A DNA stretch of 64,000 nucleotides, taken from positions 14,479,167 to 14,543,166 of the forward strand of contig NC_058043.1 of assembly GCF_020085105.1 (NCBI RefSeq), given 5' to 3'. This document shows positions 49,901-61,214 of the stretch, in pieces; positions within the stretch are counted from its first letter, which is position 1, and the number at the start of each line of letters is the position of its first letter. The position numbers and the translations under genes are program-made. Under the pieces are notes generated by a model, which saw nothing but the letters and a program-made list of their open reading frames with translations, was not told the DNA's origin and ran no database searches. This stretch comes from Siniperca chuatsi (taxonomy: Eukaryota > Chordata > Actinopteri > Centrarchiformes > Sinipercidae).

Positions 49901-52900
49901 TTTCCATGGCCATAGTATAAATGTGGTATAAACAATGTGCCTTCCTTACATAATTGCTATGGTTTACTACTACTTCCCTGCTCAAATGCACCTCAGCAGT
50001 ATTTGTTTATTAAGTGTAAACATACACATTCACTCATAAAGTTTATCCACTCAGACTGTCAAACATACAGTGTACAAGTTATTTGAACCAGTGACCACTT
50101 TATGTAACACACCAAGAAAGAAGTGAAATCACACTTACATTAAGGCTGAATGTGCTCTGTAGTTCTCCAAGTGTCATCTTATTGTAGAGAACGGTGACAT
50201 CTTGGCGCTCCTCTGCTGGTGATGTGGCCTGTCCAGCAACAGGAAGGAAAAAGCCTTCTATAAACTAATGCTTGGTTATATATATTCACATTTTGCTCTC
50301 CTTTCATCAGCAAAGTCTCATTCGTCATGCTTTTGACAGGCACGAACAAAAAAACTTGGCTGATCTCCTATGTCGACACTAAATGCAGCCCGGTTCTCTC
50401 ATTTACTGGAAGCAGAGAGGAGGTACTCATTTTTCATCTTGTCATTATTCATTTTCCTTAGCCCTCGTCCCACAATTCAATTTCCTGTTGTGGCTGACAC
50501 TCACATTGGCGATGTCTGTCTCCAGTTCCAGCACTTGCATCATTTCCTCCCACACACGGTCGTCATCCTGAGTCAAGTTCCTGTCCTCTCGGGTTATCTT
50601 CGCGATAGAAACCATGAAATGTAGGTAGGCCTCTCGAACCTATGGTACAATCACAAGCTATAAATTTTCCACAATAAAATGAAGGTTGTCTCAGAACAAT
50701 GGAGGTGAATGGAATCATATTTGTACCACTCAAATAAATGGAAAATTACATTAGAAAACTCAATACCAAAATGTCTTTTCTAAAAACGAACTCATGTTTA
50801 CTCAGGATAAACCAGAGACAATTTCTTCAGTTGAAAGTAGTTCTGTAACTGCAGCTGCAAATGTGACATTGTTTCTGTAAAGAGATGTTGCCGGTGAGTT
50901 TTTCAAGTATTGTTTTTTAATGCCATTAATACCACAAACAAAATCCCATTCACCTCCATTGTACTGTGGTGGAGGCAGGAATCTGAGAGGAGGATATCTC
51001 AAAACGTTGACAAATAAAACCAAAATTCTGTGCATGATTAGATTCCATGAGAGTTAAGTCAGGATTATTTTTTTTTCATGATTTGGGTGAACTGATCCTT
51101 TAAGGCCTCACCCTTTTGTAGTTTCCATCATTGAAGTAATAGTCTCTTGATGGCATTCCAAGTCCCGGCTGGTCAATCTATTCATAATACAAGAATAGCA
51201 ATTAATAGCATTTTTGTGTGTCCATAATCTTTTTATAATATTTACATTTGGTGTGTTTTTAATAGTATAATTAAAGGATGTGGCCGGCAATATTCTATAT
51301 TTTTCTTATTGTCAATAAATCCCATAAAAAGACCAAAACCAACAATGAACTGACATTTTTAACAACTATTGTTTGAGTTCCAAAGCCTGATATAGCTTAT
51401 TACTCTGTGCAACAGACCTCTAATGTGTATTTATCCACCGCTGAAAATAGTCCCTAACAAATACAGTATTTACTCCTGTTTGAGTAATGTTTGCTAAAAA
51501 CTACCACAGACAGGGTAGGGAAGTTGGAAAGTATTAAGAGACTAATATATTGTTGCATTTGGTCTTTTCATGGGATTTATTGACAGTAATGAAAATATAG
51601 AATAACACCAGACTTATCTATAATGACATTATGGCTGTAATTTGTCATTTGTGCTCTAATAGACAGCTATCTTACATAAACGATATGGCGCCGAGAGTCC
51701 CTGTCGTCCGTCCACACATACATGTCCAGCAGAACCTTCTTGTGGAAACGAGCGGTAAGCGTTGCCAGTGTGTCCTCAAGGCTCCATGCTTCCTCTGCAA
51801 TAACAGCAAAAAACTGGCACTTAAATTAAACACAGCTGTAAAGAACTATTCATTGTAGCAGGGTGCAAAAGTCAGGCTCCCTGACTGCCTCTGCTGCACA
51901 GTTAACTGGGCTCTCTATGTAAATCTGTGTGTGCAGATGCAGCTATGTGTGGTTAATTCTGTTTGAGTCACCATCCATGATTACATTTAATTAAAGTGGC
52001 AAGAGCCAGGAGCGTGGGGAAGAGCAGAGTAGACTATTTAAAGCATTCTTCACAGTCCTGAGCGAGGACCTGTTCCTCTGCCCACTCATCACGCTCCCAA
52101 ACTCCACACCTGACTGCTCTGCTGAAGAGCCTCGGCCGGCCCCTTGATCCCGCCAACAAAGCTAGTACTCAGCAATTCACTGAGTGCAAATATAGCTACA
52201 CGGCCTCTGTGTGAGCACATGTATTTGAGTGGGAACGTGAGTGCTTGTTTGTGTGGATGTGTTGCATGTGCACATTTGCATGGTTGTTCAGAACAAACTG
52301 TTGGCATTAAATAGAGTGTGGTCCGGGGGTTATTTCTACCTGTAGTGGTGTTCCAGTCATCTGATGCCACAGGCCAGTCTCCGATACTGTCAATGAGTTT
52401 CAGGAGGGGCTGGGAGTCACGCTGCTCTATGAGGCCTACAGGTAAAATACAATATATATAATGTATATATTATATAAAACTTATAAAACATAACAACAAC
52501 ACTGTAGTCACTCTACTGTTCATTCTGTAAGATAACATGCCTTATTGAGATTGAAAGTTTGTTTTTTTTTTGCCTTGGAAGCAGCAGTTGACAAAAACAA
52601 TCTCACAACAAGAATGAACTTTCAATCTCAGTTTTTAAGTAAACTTTGACCATCTACATTTCCATTCCAACTGTGAGCTCCATCTGCTGAGCAGGACATC
52701 TGCAGATCTTGAAAAGTCTTCAAAAGAACTGAATTTGGTTTCCTCAAAAAAATTTTTATCCGATTGTGGACTGTCGGGAGACGTTACATATCTATAAACT
52801 AAAAGTGTTGTTTCAACAGTGGATTATGCTGCAGGAGGCCATTCAATCCTCTTTTGTGGAATTTCAGTCAACACCATCAGACCTGTAACAAGCTCTGTCA

Positions 52901-54912
52901 ATACTGCTAGCTACAGTCGCTAGGAAGCTCATCGTCTCATAATGGGTTATTGTCCATGTTAGCAAAAACTTAAATGAACTTAAATTAATCATTTTTAATT
53001 TGTCCATCCATCCATTTTATGGATGGATGGATGGATTAACAGGATTTATGTCCAGGCTGCAATAATTAAATTCATTATATCATTAGAAATTATTGTTATA
53101 TACTTCTATACTGGTAAGTAGTAAAAATAATTATGATCATGAAACAGGTATTAAATTGCATTCCGTGTGCTATTAAAAAGATCTTAAAAAGTCTTAAATT
53201 TAACTTGGTGAACCCTCCAGAACAGCTCCAGAAACACAAACTACGTTGTCAACGCACCTTATGTTTTCTTGCCTACTTTTAGAAGTAAAATACCCATTTT
53301 TAGACTGCGTAAAGAGAGCCTTACTATCATTCATGCAGGAGTTGTAAAGGATTTTGGCCTTCCTTATGGCATCTCTTTCCTGTCCTGTCTCCATCTCAAG
53401 AACACCTGCAACAACAAAACACATGCAGACATTTCATCTCTGAATGAAACCCACACATAGCTCTGAACACTGCAGCCCACTGACCACTAAAGATTATGCT
53501 GACCTTTGAGGACAATCTCCAGCTTGTCCCTCAGAATGTCAAAGACGCTGTGACGGGAGCTCGTCTCCGGGATGACATGTCTCTCTAGCCAACCCCCGCA
53601 GGCGTACTGGTAGAAATTATCACAAGGCTTCACGGACTTATCCATGTTCTGCAAGAGCCGAGCGGCTTTAAGGTATCACAGAGACAAGAGGGCAAAGAGG
53701 GACAGGATGGTGAAGATTCACATGTGGTTAGAAAACAGCTTTTTACAGGGATGGGGGTTGACTTTGTTTGTGAAATGAAACAGCAGGAGTGCAAAGGAAA
53801 AACAGTTCCTCTCACCTGCAGTAACACAGTTCGCAGTTGTGCATACACTGTTGATGTTGGAGCGAAACAGCTGGCCTGGAAGAATCATTTTCAACACTTA
53901 TGAGAAAGCATGGTCCAAATGACACCCCGGCCGAGACAAGGAGGATGTTGTTGTGTGAAATATAGAGCTAATTCTAAATAACCTACATCCATGGTACAGT
54001 CTGTGTGTGTTACAGGCACTGTCTATGTCAGCAGTGACTCTGTTCTTTCACTTTTGTGTGGCACTGCTGATCATGCAGTAAAGGGAATAACAGTATTACA
54101 GTGACTATCAGAGGTGCAGGCTCCAATATGACACATGCCAACCCACTTATCCCACAGTGTATCCTGTGTTCAGTTTACAAGCTTAAAGCGACCAACACTC
54201 ACCTTCACCTGTTGAGCTCCTTGACACACTAGGCCTGTTAGATTGTTCTGAATTGGTTGGAAGAAACAGATTTCAGACATTAGACACAGTCAGGATGACT
54301 TTATTCAAAATTATAACGATAATTGTTTTTATGGACTGGTAACATTTAAGCAAGAGAAAATACAGTCAAGTCTTCTGCAGCAGTCTTGTGAATTTGTCCA
54401 CAAAAAATTATCTATTCTTTCAAAAAAAGAGCCTGAAGTTGCAGTTCCCTACTTAAAGGTTAAGGTTGTGTAGAGTATATATGGTATCATAAGGCAAAAC
54501 ACTTATTTTGCTTATTTTGGTGAGTAACATTAACCTTTAAAAATCTCTAAAAACGTTAACCAATGACATGTGTGCATCTGCATTGCATAAAGCATGTCAT
54601 GGTCACATCTGAAAGCATTTCTAGGGGTCAATGATCATTGGCTGTGTCAATGCCAGCTAGTAGTCACAAGAAAACAGAGCAGGGAGACACTTGTCATTAC
54701 TGCTGCCATCTGTAATATCTGGATCTTTCCACAGTAAGCCTGACAGAGCCGTTACCTTTCACAACCGATGTGTAGAGGACTACCAGCCCGGCCAAGGCAC
54801 AGCTGACCAACAGCAGCAGCACCGACAGACCGATTTCTGCAACAGTCCAACGGCACTTTCCAGGTTTACTTGATTTCTCCATGATATCCATTTGGCTTTC
54901 GGATTTGCCCAT
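43912..54912 (-). CDS. mmel1: Membrane metallo-endopeptidase-like 1 (neprilysin-2, M13 zinc peptidase)
   Basis: A type II membrane or secreted zinc endopeptidase cleaving peptides outside the cell. Exons in transcript order: 54912-54756, 53875-53816, 53665-53504, 53405-53325, 52435-52340, 51794-51676, 51177-51112, 50639-50505, 50228-50139, 48736-48600, 48510-48417, 48322-48194, 47721-47623, 47531-47448, 47349-47246, 46838-46780, 46625-46506, 46326-46193, 46063-45998, 45892-45797, 45155-45079, 44011-43912. They join in frame into 754 residues. A membrane anchor spans residues 23-50. Substrate-site NAFY is 547-550; zinc motif HEITH 588-592; third ligand E651 in GENIAD with D655; terminal CRVW is 751-754. 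[15 protein letters not shown] and WRECVRYV favour MMEL1 over neprilysin. No key residue is missing. Confidence 0.95.
44100..44590. repeat. Probable interspersed repeat in the last mmel1 intron
   Basis: The segment with 'cgctccatagagctgagggg', 'tcatcactacgagcgaccc' and 'cacatagaggtcgtcatgtg' looks like a dispersed teleost repeat. I cannot define its ends. Confidence 0.35.
49292..49868. mobile_element. Fold-back MITE copy (family A) in mmel1 intron
   Basis: Starts TTTAAAGGAATAGTTTAACAT and ends CCAAAATGTTCC...CCATTAATGG. Both internal halves are present and mutually inverted (GACTGGAAACCAGGGGAAAC against GTTTCCCCCTGTTTCCAG). It is the longest copy here, about 577 bases. Confidence 0.8.
50690..51104. 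mobile_element. MITE (family C) abutting an mmel1 splice donor
   Basis: Perfect 17-base inverted arms ACAATGGAGGTGAATGG (50696-50712) and CCATTCACCTCCATTGT (50946-50962). The right end is TTTGGGTGAACTGATCCTTT followed by AA, a typical fish MITE terminus. It stops two bases before the donor (51106-51111) of mmel1 exon 51177-51112. The left end is uncertain. Confidence 0.6.
51271..51612. mobile_element. MITE (family D) with ~45-base terminal inverted repeats
   Basis: The left arm at 51289-51337 (containing TGTCAATAAATCCCAT and AAAAGACCAAA) is answered by the right arm at 51558-51604 (TTTGGTCTTTTCATGGGATT followed by TATTGACAGTAATG). It lies in the mmel1 intron between exons 51794-51676 and 51177-51112. 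Confidence 0.7.
53002..53036. repeat. (ATCC)n/(GGAT)n hairpin
   Basis: TCCATCCATCCAT runs into ATGGATGGATGGATGGAT through a short TTT centre, forming a perfect snap-back in an mmel1 intron. Confidence 0.85.
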
Positions 54913-54983
54913 ATTCCTCCTGACTGCCGACTCTGTGGGAAAGACACCGCTGGAGTGTGGGATGGTCCAGGCAGAGAGCTACC

Positions 54984-55029
54984 AGTGTGTGTGTGTTTAT
55001 CTGTGTGTGTGTGTGTGTGTGTGTGTGTG
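54984..55029. repeat. (GT)n microsatellite
   Basis: GT dinucleotide tract broken once by TTATCT, just upstream of the first mmel1 coding exon. Confidence 0.9.
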
Positions 55030-55534
55030 GGCTGTGCAGCGATCCATCGGTAAACTGTGCCAGCTGACCTGCAGTGAGTGAGCTTCAACTGCTGAACACC
55101 TACAACAACTTCACTGACAGGAGTTGTGAAACTGTTGGTCTCGTTGCATGAAAACAGTTTGTCACTCTACATGTTATTCTTCTTCTAAAGTAATGTAAAA
55201 CGTTTCAGCCCAGGTTTCATTTTTATAGCCTTTACATTACTAGTTTTTGAGCCTGTTGAATCCACAAACTTGGCCTTTGGGTCTTTCCTTTATCACTTTT
55301 AAAAATCATGAAAACTCAGTAGTTAGTGGGCCTACATTGCCTCTGATTTGTTTATTTATCATCAATGTTGTCTTAATGTGAGAGGAATTCAAAAGTAATT
55401 GGGAGATTTAGTGGGAGAGTTTAATTGTAAATCAGAAAAGAAAAAGCTGAAATGTGCCTTTAAGAACACAATGTTTGCTTTGTCTTGCTTTGCTATACTT
55501 TGCTGCTAATTTGTACTTTAAACGCCATAAGTTA

Positions 55535-55620
55535 CTGGTTCCCAACCTGGGGGTTGAAACCCCAAAAAAGGGGTCCAACAATAATTTTGAAGGGTCACAA
55601 GATGATTAAAGGGGTAAGAA
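55535..55620. repeat. hAT-type repeat fragment
   Basis: 'tactggttcccaacctggggg' followed by 'gaaacccc...ggggtccaac' and 'agggtcacaagatg' is the start of a well-known class of hAT-derived interspersed repeats. Confidence 0.5.
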
Positions 55621-57344
55621 ATGAAAATATTATTTACATGATACAAAATTATGTTTCCTTTTACTGACTTTACACACATTTTTGACTTTGTCATGTGTCT
55701 AGTACAATATCTCACTGAGAGCAGGTTTAGAAGCAGGTTGCTAACTGCAAGGAGACCTGTGTCGTAGGCCAATATCAATGTATACAATTTATTGTCCATT
55801 TTGTAAACGTAATTTGGTAGCTGCCTTTATATATTATCTAAGTAAACAATACATGTGTTAAAACACTCTGGTTTTAACATTATCAAGCAGTGCTGCAACA
55901 CTACTCGACATGGCATTTTTCCATTCTGTATTTGTCTATACTGAATTCAGAAAACGTTCTCCCAGTTATACTAATGATTAGTTTTCTCCATATGGCCCAG
56001 CCCTAATGCCACATAACACCTTGGTTGTTAAACTGATTAGTTTACTATAATAATCATGGCTCTGCCCACCTGTTTTAATAACCTGACCATATTCCATACA
56101 TTTTGGTCAGTGTACAAGTTAATTTAGGACATTATTTCTAACTTTATCATTGAGCTCCATCTGTTGTTATATAGTTTAGGATAGAGAGTCGTTGTGTATA
56201 GTGAATGTGACATTTATTCTGGAAACAATTTGGGGAGCAGTAAATTAACCATTAAACTTACTTTCATTGACTATTGTTTCACACACCAGCCATAAGCCGA
56301 CTTCCAGAGAGCTAATTTCTATGCACAATAATTACGTATGTGTAAACACAATATTGCAAATGAGTATTTGTGCAGGGGACAAAACGACAATCACCCGTGG
56401 CTTTCAGAAGCATTGCTTTGCATCTATTCACTCTGCAGCACCTGGTTTCTCCATAACCAGCCCAATTGCCCTATCATTAGGCCTGACAGGGGATGGGCTG
56501 TAAATCAGAGGTTCACACTGCTGTGCCCCATTAGTCCTTCCTGATGAATACTCATGGGCACATATCTGGCACTACAGTGATGAAGAGCAGGCAGGGGCTT
56601 GTTAGAGCTTCACTGACATCCTCAGCATCAGACAGCACTAAAACTGTTTATGAGGCAAAATCCTGTTATACTGCATTAAAGACAGGCCTCACTTTATGGA
56701 ACACTATGCAGTAATGTGCAGTCAACTGTGTCAACACAGTTGTCAACAATTTGTTGTCCAGTAGGAAGAGTTATTTACATCTTTAAATGTCCTCAGATAG
56801 CTGTGCTGCATTTCTGTTTAATTTCTCCCTGTTTTCAGGATACAGGCAGAATTTAGCAGTTTAGTTGAATATCTATAGTAACATGCAACAACCACAAAAC
56901 CCATGCATATTAAGCCCATGGCTCATTTTCATTTCAATACAGCAAAATGATCAATAAGGTTCAAAATACAATCTTAATATTTTAAGCCTCAATGAAATGG
57001 CTTTACAAAAGGATTTTGCAAAGCAGCTGTTGTCATGATAAAAACTGAAATCATCAAGCAGGTTGTCAATAATCAGAGCATGGTGCTCCATGACAGATTA
57101 TTATTGATTAACATGTTTTGTTTAGTTGAAGGAGACCTAAGACAGTAAATATAGAACACATTTATGTTGTAATTTGTTTGTGTTATAAACTGTTCTTTTA
57201 CCTGACTATTTTTTTCTTGTGTTTTTGAAAAGCACTTTGTAACCTTGTTTTGAAACGTGCTATATAAATAGGAAAGTTTATTATTATTATTATAATTATT
57301 ATTATTAACTTATATAACTAAATAACTTATAAACGTTAATTACA

Positions 57345-57760
57345 CATTAGAGCTGTCACTTTTGGTTCAAAATTTGAACTACCATTCGAATGTGGGAAAA
57401 AATTGGTTAAACCCATTGCATACACTGACACCCTTTCAGTAAATAAGGCTATTATTTTTCTCTTTGTTAACGCAAAATGGAAAAAAAATAGTGAAAGCAA
57501 TGACAATTGTTGAATGGATAATCATGACACAAAACCCAACAAAATCTGAGAGGTAATGTGAGGAAGTATTTTGGATTTAACACCACAGATGGACAAATCG
57601 TGTATAAAGGTGTTTGCTGACTTTGTAAAATATAACAGCTTTACAGTAACATCGACTGGTCACTCTAGTGAAGCAGCAGAGGCAATACGAATGAATGAGT
57701 CAAGTCTGCACAGTAGTTTAGGATTATGTTACAAATTACGTGTTAGTTTGTTTTAACTTG
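57345..57760 (+). pseudogene. Remnant of hAT transposon with BED zinc-finger coding segment
   Basis: The left end (57350 on) reads AGAGCTGTCACTTTTGGTTC then AAAATTTGAACTACCATTCGAATG, like a hAT terminal repeat. At about 57560-57640 one frame reads VRKYFGFNTTDGQIVYKGVC-stop-LCKI, the typical start of a BED finger in hAT transposases, followed by further stops. It is interrupted and clearly inactive. Confidence 0.55.
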
Positions 57761-59264
57761 ATTTTCTGAAAAAGATTCTGACAGACCTATTACACATTAG
57801 ACAAAATATTGCTGGGAATGGTCCTTTTTCCCTCTCTGAGTAGTGTTTGCAGACTGTCCTGAAGAAATCCACCAACCAGATGGTTAGGACAGCCTCTGTG
57901 CAGCCTGAGAGACAAAACCCAGGGCCAAAAAAACAAAACAAAACATCTCACTGCATCTCATTGCTGTGAGCGCAACGTATTTGCATTTTTATCAACTAAG
58001 ACAGACAGCCGGCAACAGAACAAGAAGCTGCAGTGACAGAGAAAATGTGCTTCTCTGCCTACAGCTACATAACTCTAAACAACATTCTCCAGCTTTATGC
58101 TCGTGCACCACAGTGTGGCGCTGGCCTCTGCAGATGATTCGTCCAACCAGAGATCTGGCCAAGAGGGCAGCATTAAAACATTGTTACAACAATCACTACA
58201 AACAACATAAGCCAACTAATCATTTTAAAAAAGGATCTAAAATAAAGCAAACACAATACATTTAAAAGCACACCAAAAGGTCCTGCAGCACTCTCTGACA
58301 ATTTCAAGTCCTTCTGTGTTCTAGGAGAAACAGGTAAGGTAAGGTAAGCCTTTTTGCCCAACTCCATCCTAACTCTGGGAACATTTGTAGAACATTGTGA
58401 GAACGCAGGCTATGTAGCTTTTCTTTTTGACACATGCACTGTATGTACACAGGTAAGAAGGAACCAGCCCAAGGACAGATTTATATTAAAAAAAACACAA
58501 TGTCACTCTCAGTCATTAGTGAGAGGATCATCAACGCAAAAAGCTACTGATCCAGTCAGTGACACTGATGATTCAGTAAACTGAGTTCAGCTCGAGGATT
58601 CTGTGTTAAAAATGTGTTTGTTCATGTGCTGAACACCTCCAGAGTGACTGAGTCAAATAACATTTTCCTTTCCCCAGCTAGTTTGACGTGAACAAGACAA
58701 GTAAGTAAGCATTTTACATGATGCATGAAACAAAAAGTGTTAACATACCAGTGACATGGTGTAATCTAACAGGTCAGAGGTTCAGTGTGTCAAAAATAAA
58801 ATCCTTTCTCTGAAAATGAGACTAAATTGTTCTAAATGTTTTAAGGTCTCCTTGTTGAAAGCACATTACGATTACATGTGGATGTGTACGGTGACTGGTA
58901 CTGTTCTTCTCTAAACTTAGTGTTCCAAACAAAACAAGGATTAACTCACAGGTCAAGCTGCCAACAATCTGCACACTTTCTCTAGTTTAGTGTTATTCGC
59001 TTAGCTACCTTCAAGTCTATAATAGTGACAGCAGCATTTATTTTCCACATGGAAAAATGTCCAAACAGCTCAAAATCATGAAGCTTGTGCACCTTTTTGT
59101 TTTTGTTTTTTTGTTTTGTTTTTGCAAATCTGTCCTGGGACTGCAGATAATCTGACATGAGTGATAACTAAAGGCTGCACTTTCAGGTGGCTTTAACTTT
59201 AACCACCTTCACTTTGGTACTTATCAGCAAACAGGAATCGAATCTAAAGGATCCAGAGGCTTAC

Positions 59265-59420
59265 CTTTGTATGTGTATGGTAGAAGTCCCTGAGCCGTTT
59301 CCCCCACAGCGCGCTAATATCTCAAACACCCCTGCTGAGCATCCACTCAGAGCTGGTGTGTAGAGAAATGAGTCTGTGCTGCGAGTTGAAGGAGACGTTA
59401 TCCAGTTCAGTGTGCTGCTC
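59265..59420 (-). other. Candidate noncoding first exon of mmel1
   Basis: A GTAAGC donor (59264-59259 on the minus strand) follows a purine/pyrimidine-mixed stretch. The first coding exon of mmel1 has a TTTCCCACAG acceptor just 5' of it (exon edge 54932), so an upstream leader exon must exist. This is the best candidate seen; the transcription start is unknown. Confidence 0.3.
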
Positions 59421-61165
59421 AGGGAATGAGTGAGGCAGCAGAGAGAGAGTGAGAGCAAGACACGAGGGAGGGAGGAAGAGAGGAGGCAGATGGGAGGAGA
59501 TAGCACTGGATTGTTTTCGATTACAGTACTGCGATAAGAAATGTTGGGGATGTGTGTGTGTTATGAGGGGTTGAGGTGGGTTATGATAAGCGTGTGTGTC
59601 TGAGGGGTCAACAGGATGTGAGCATCAATTTCTTTTTCTCACTATGGAGTGTCCCCAGCTGCTGAGCTGAAAGGGCAGGAAAATCTGGAAAGCTTGCAAA
59701 GAGATAAGACAAACACAATCTTAAAGCGCTCTGCAGACAGATCATCTAGTAGACAGAGTTTCTAAACCTGTTTTAGCTGTTTTTTTTATCATCCCTGCAG
59801 CCACAAACGTGTGGATTTATGCCCTCCTGTTATCAAAACAAATAGCACTCATTACTGTTGCGCATGTCATCCCTCTCCTCTTGTGTCCAGGAAGACTCAT
59901 CTTCCAGGAGATCTCGGATGCCCACGGTGTGCTTGGTGGGGATCTGAACCTTGCCCTGGTGTCAGATTGAAATGGCACGGCGCCCAGGCTCATTATCAGC
60001 CTGATTAACCACACTAATTAGCTGATAATAAAAAAAGGGGGCCACTGTGTGTTTGGCTGATGCTCATAGACACCCAGTTGCTCAGGTGCTGTTGCTGCCC
60101 AAGACAAGATGAAAGTAAACACATTTAGTGGAGAGTGATCTCGATCCAACCCAAAATAGAACATGCATTTAAGATGCGCTAATACGTTAAAGATCCCTTT
60201 CGTTGCTCGCATGTAGCATCATTTAAATGTACTGACGAGGAATCTCGCAGAAAAGTGAAGACGTTTGCAGTCATTTAACAACAGCGTGATGGAGTGCAAC
60301 ACAGCGGGGAGTCGAGGTTTGCAACTGAGTGAATAATTTATTCATAGATTTTATTTAGCAGAGAGGATGTTTCGTCTCATATAGTCACTGTCAAATATTT
60401 TGCATTAAGTACAATCTAATTTATTTTCATGATCCTTAATATTGAATTTGATGTTGAGGGTCACAGACATTAAGAGATTAATTACACTTCTTGAAGGTTT
60501 ATAATTGGAGTAAATATTCAGGTAGATGGGTAAAAACTGCACTTACAATTGCAAAAAAATATTGCTCTTTTTGAGTTTATAGCCGTTTATTATATTTCAT
60601 ACCTACAATATCTTGAATACATCATGCAAATCATACATTTGACAAATTGGGATCTTGGGGCAAGTCCTATTTTGCCTGAAAAGGATCATTATTTTGGGGT
60701 TTAATGCAGCTAACAAAAGGTCCCACAAGAAATCTAAACACTCGGCCAAAGCTCTAGCAGTATAGGTTTTAAATATAGTGTGCATCATATTCCTCATTTT
60801 TCATGACTTTGACTTATTCATCTTCTAAGACATGGCATATTGGTCACATGTGAGCACAGTCTTCAGTGACAGGTTAAGGTCACAGAAATCAGAAAAGGCC
60901 AAGAGAGCACATGTAATCAGGCATAACAGTGTTCAGTCATCTTTTCTGTCTCTCTGAACTATGAAGTCATCCTACAAGCATGGTGGCAGGTACACTGCAA
61001 ACAGGAGACTCATACATCTGTCTATGTGACTGTTGCAAAGAGCCATGAAAAGTAAAAAGTAAAATTGATGCTTCTGAATATCCTAAAAGAAAGCTGCTTT
61101 AGCTTAGTCCCTGTTTGCAGAAGAGCATCTGCTCTGACTAATGTATTTCTACTCATTTGAGCTTT

Positions 61166-61214
61166 TCAGAATCAGAATCAGAATCAGAAATATTTCATTG
61201 ATCCCAGAGGGGAA
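61166..61214. repeat. LINE/SINE 3'-tail-like fragment
   Basis: Three tandem CAGAATCAGAAT-type units followed by ATTTCATTGATCCC and AGAGGGGAAACT, the 3' end shared by several fish retroelements. Confidence 0.5.

Noticed and set aside
54203-54234. Apparent 32-base exon ([11 protein letters not shown]) between the first two mmel1 coding exons, with AG and GT edges
   Set aside because: Joining 54756 directly to 53875 keeps frame and gives the expected [11 protein letters not shown] family sequence. Including 32 bases would break the frame.
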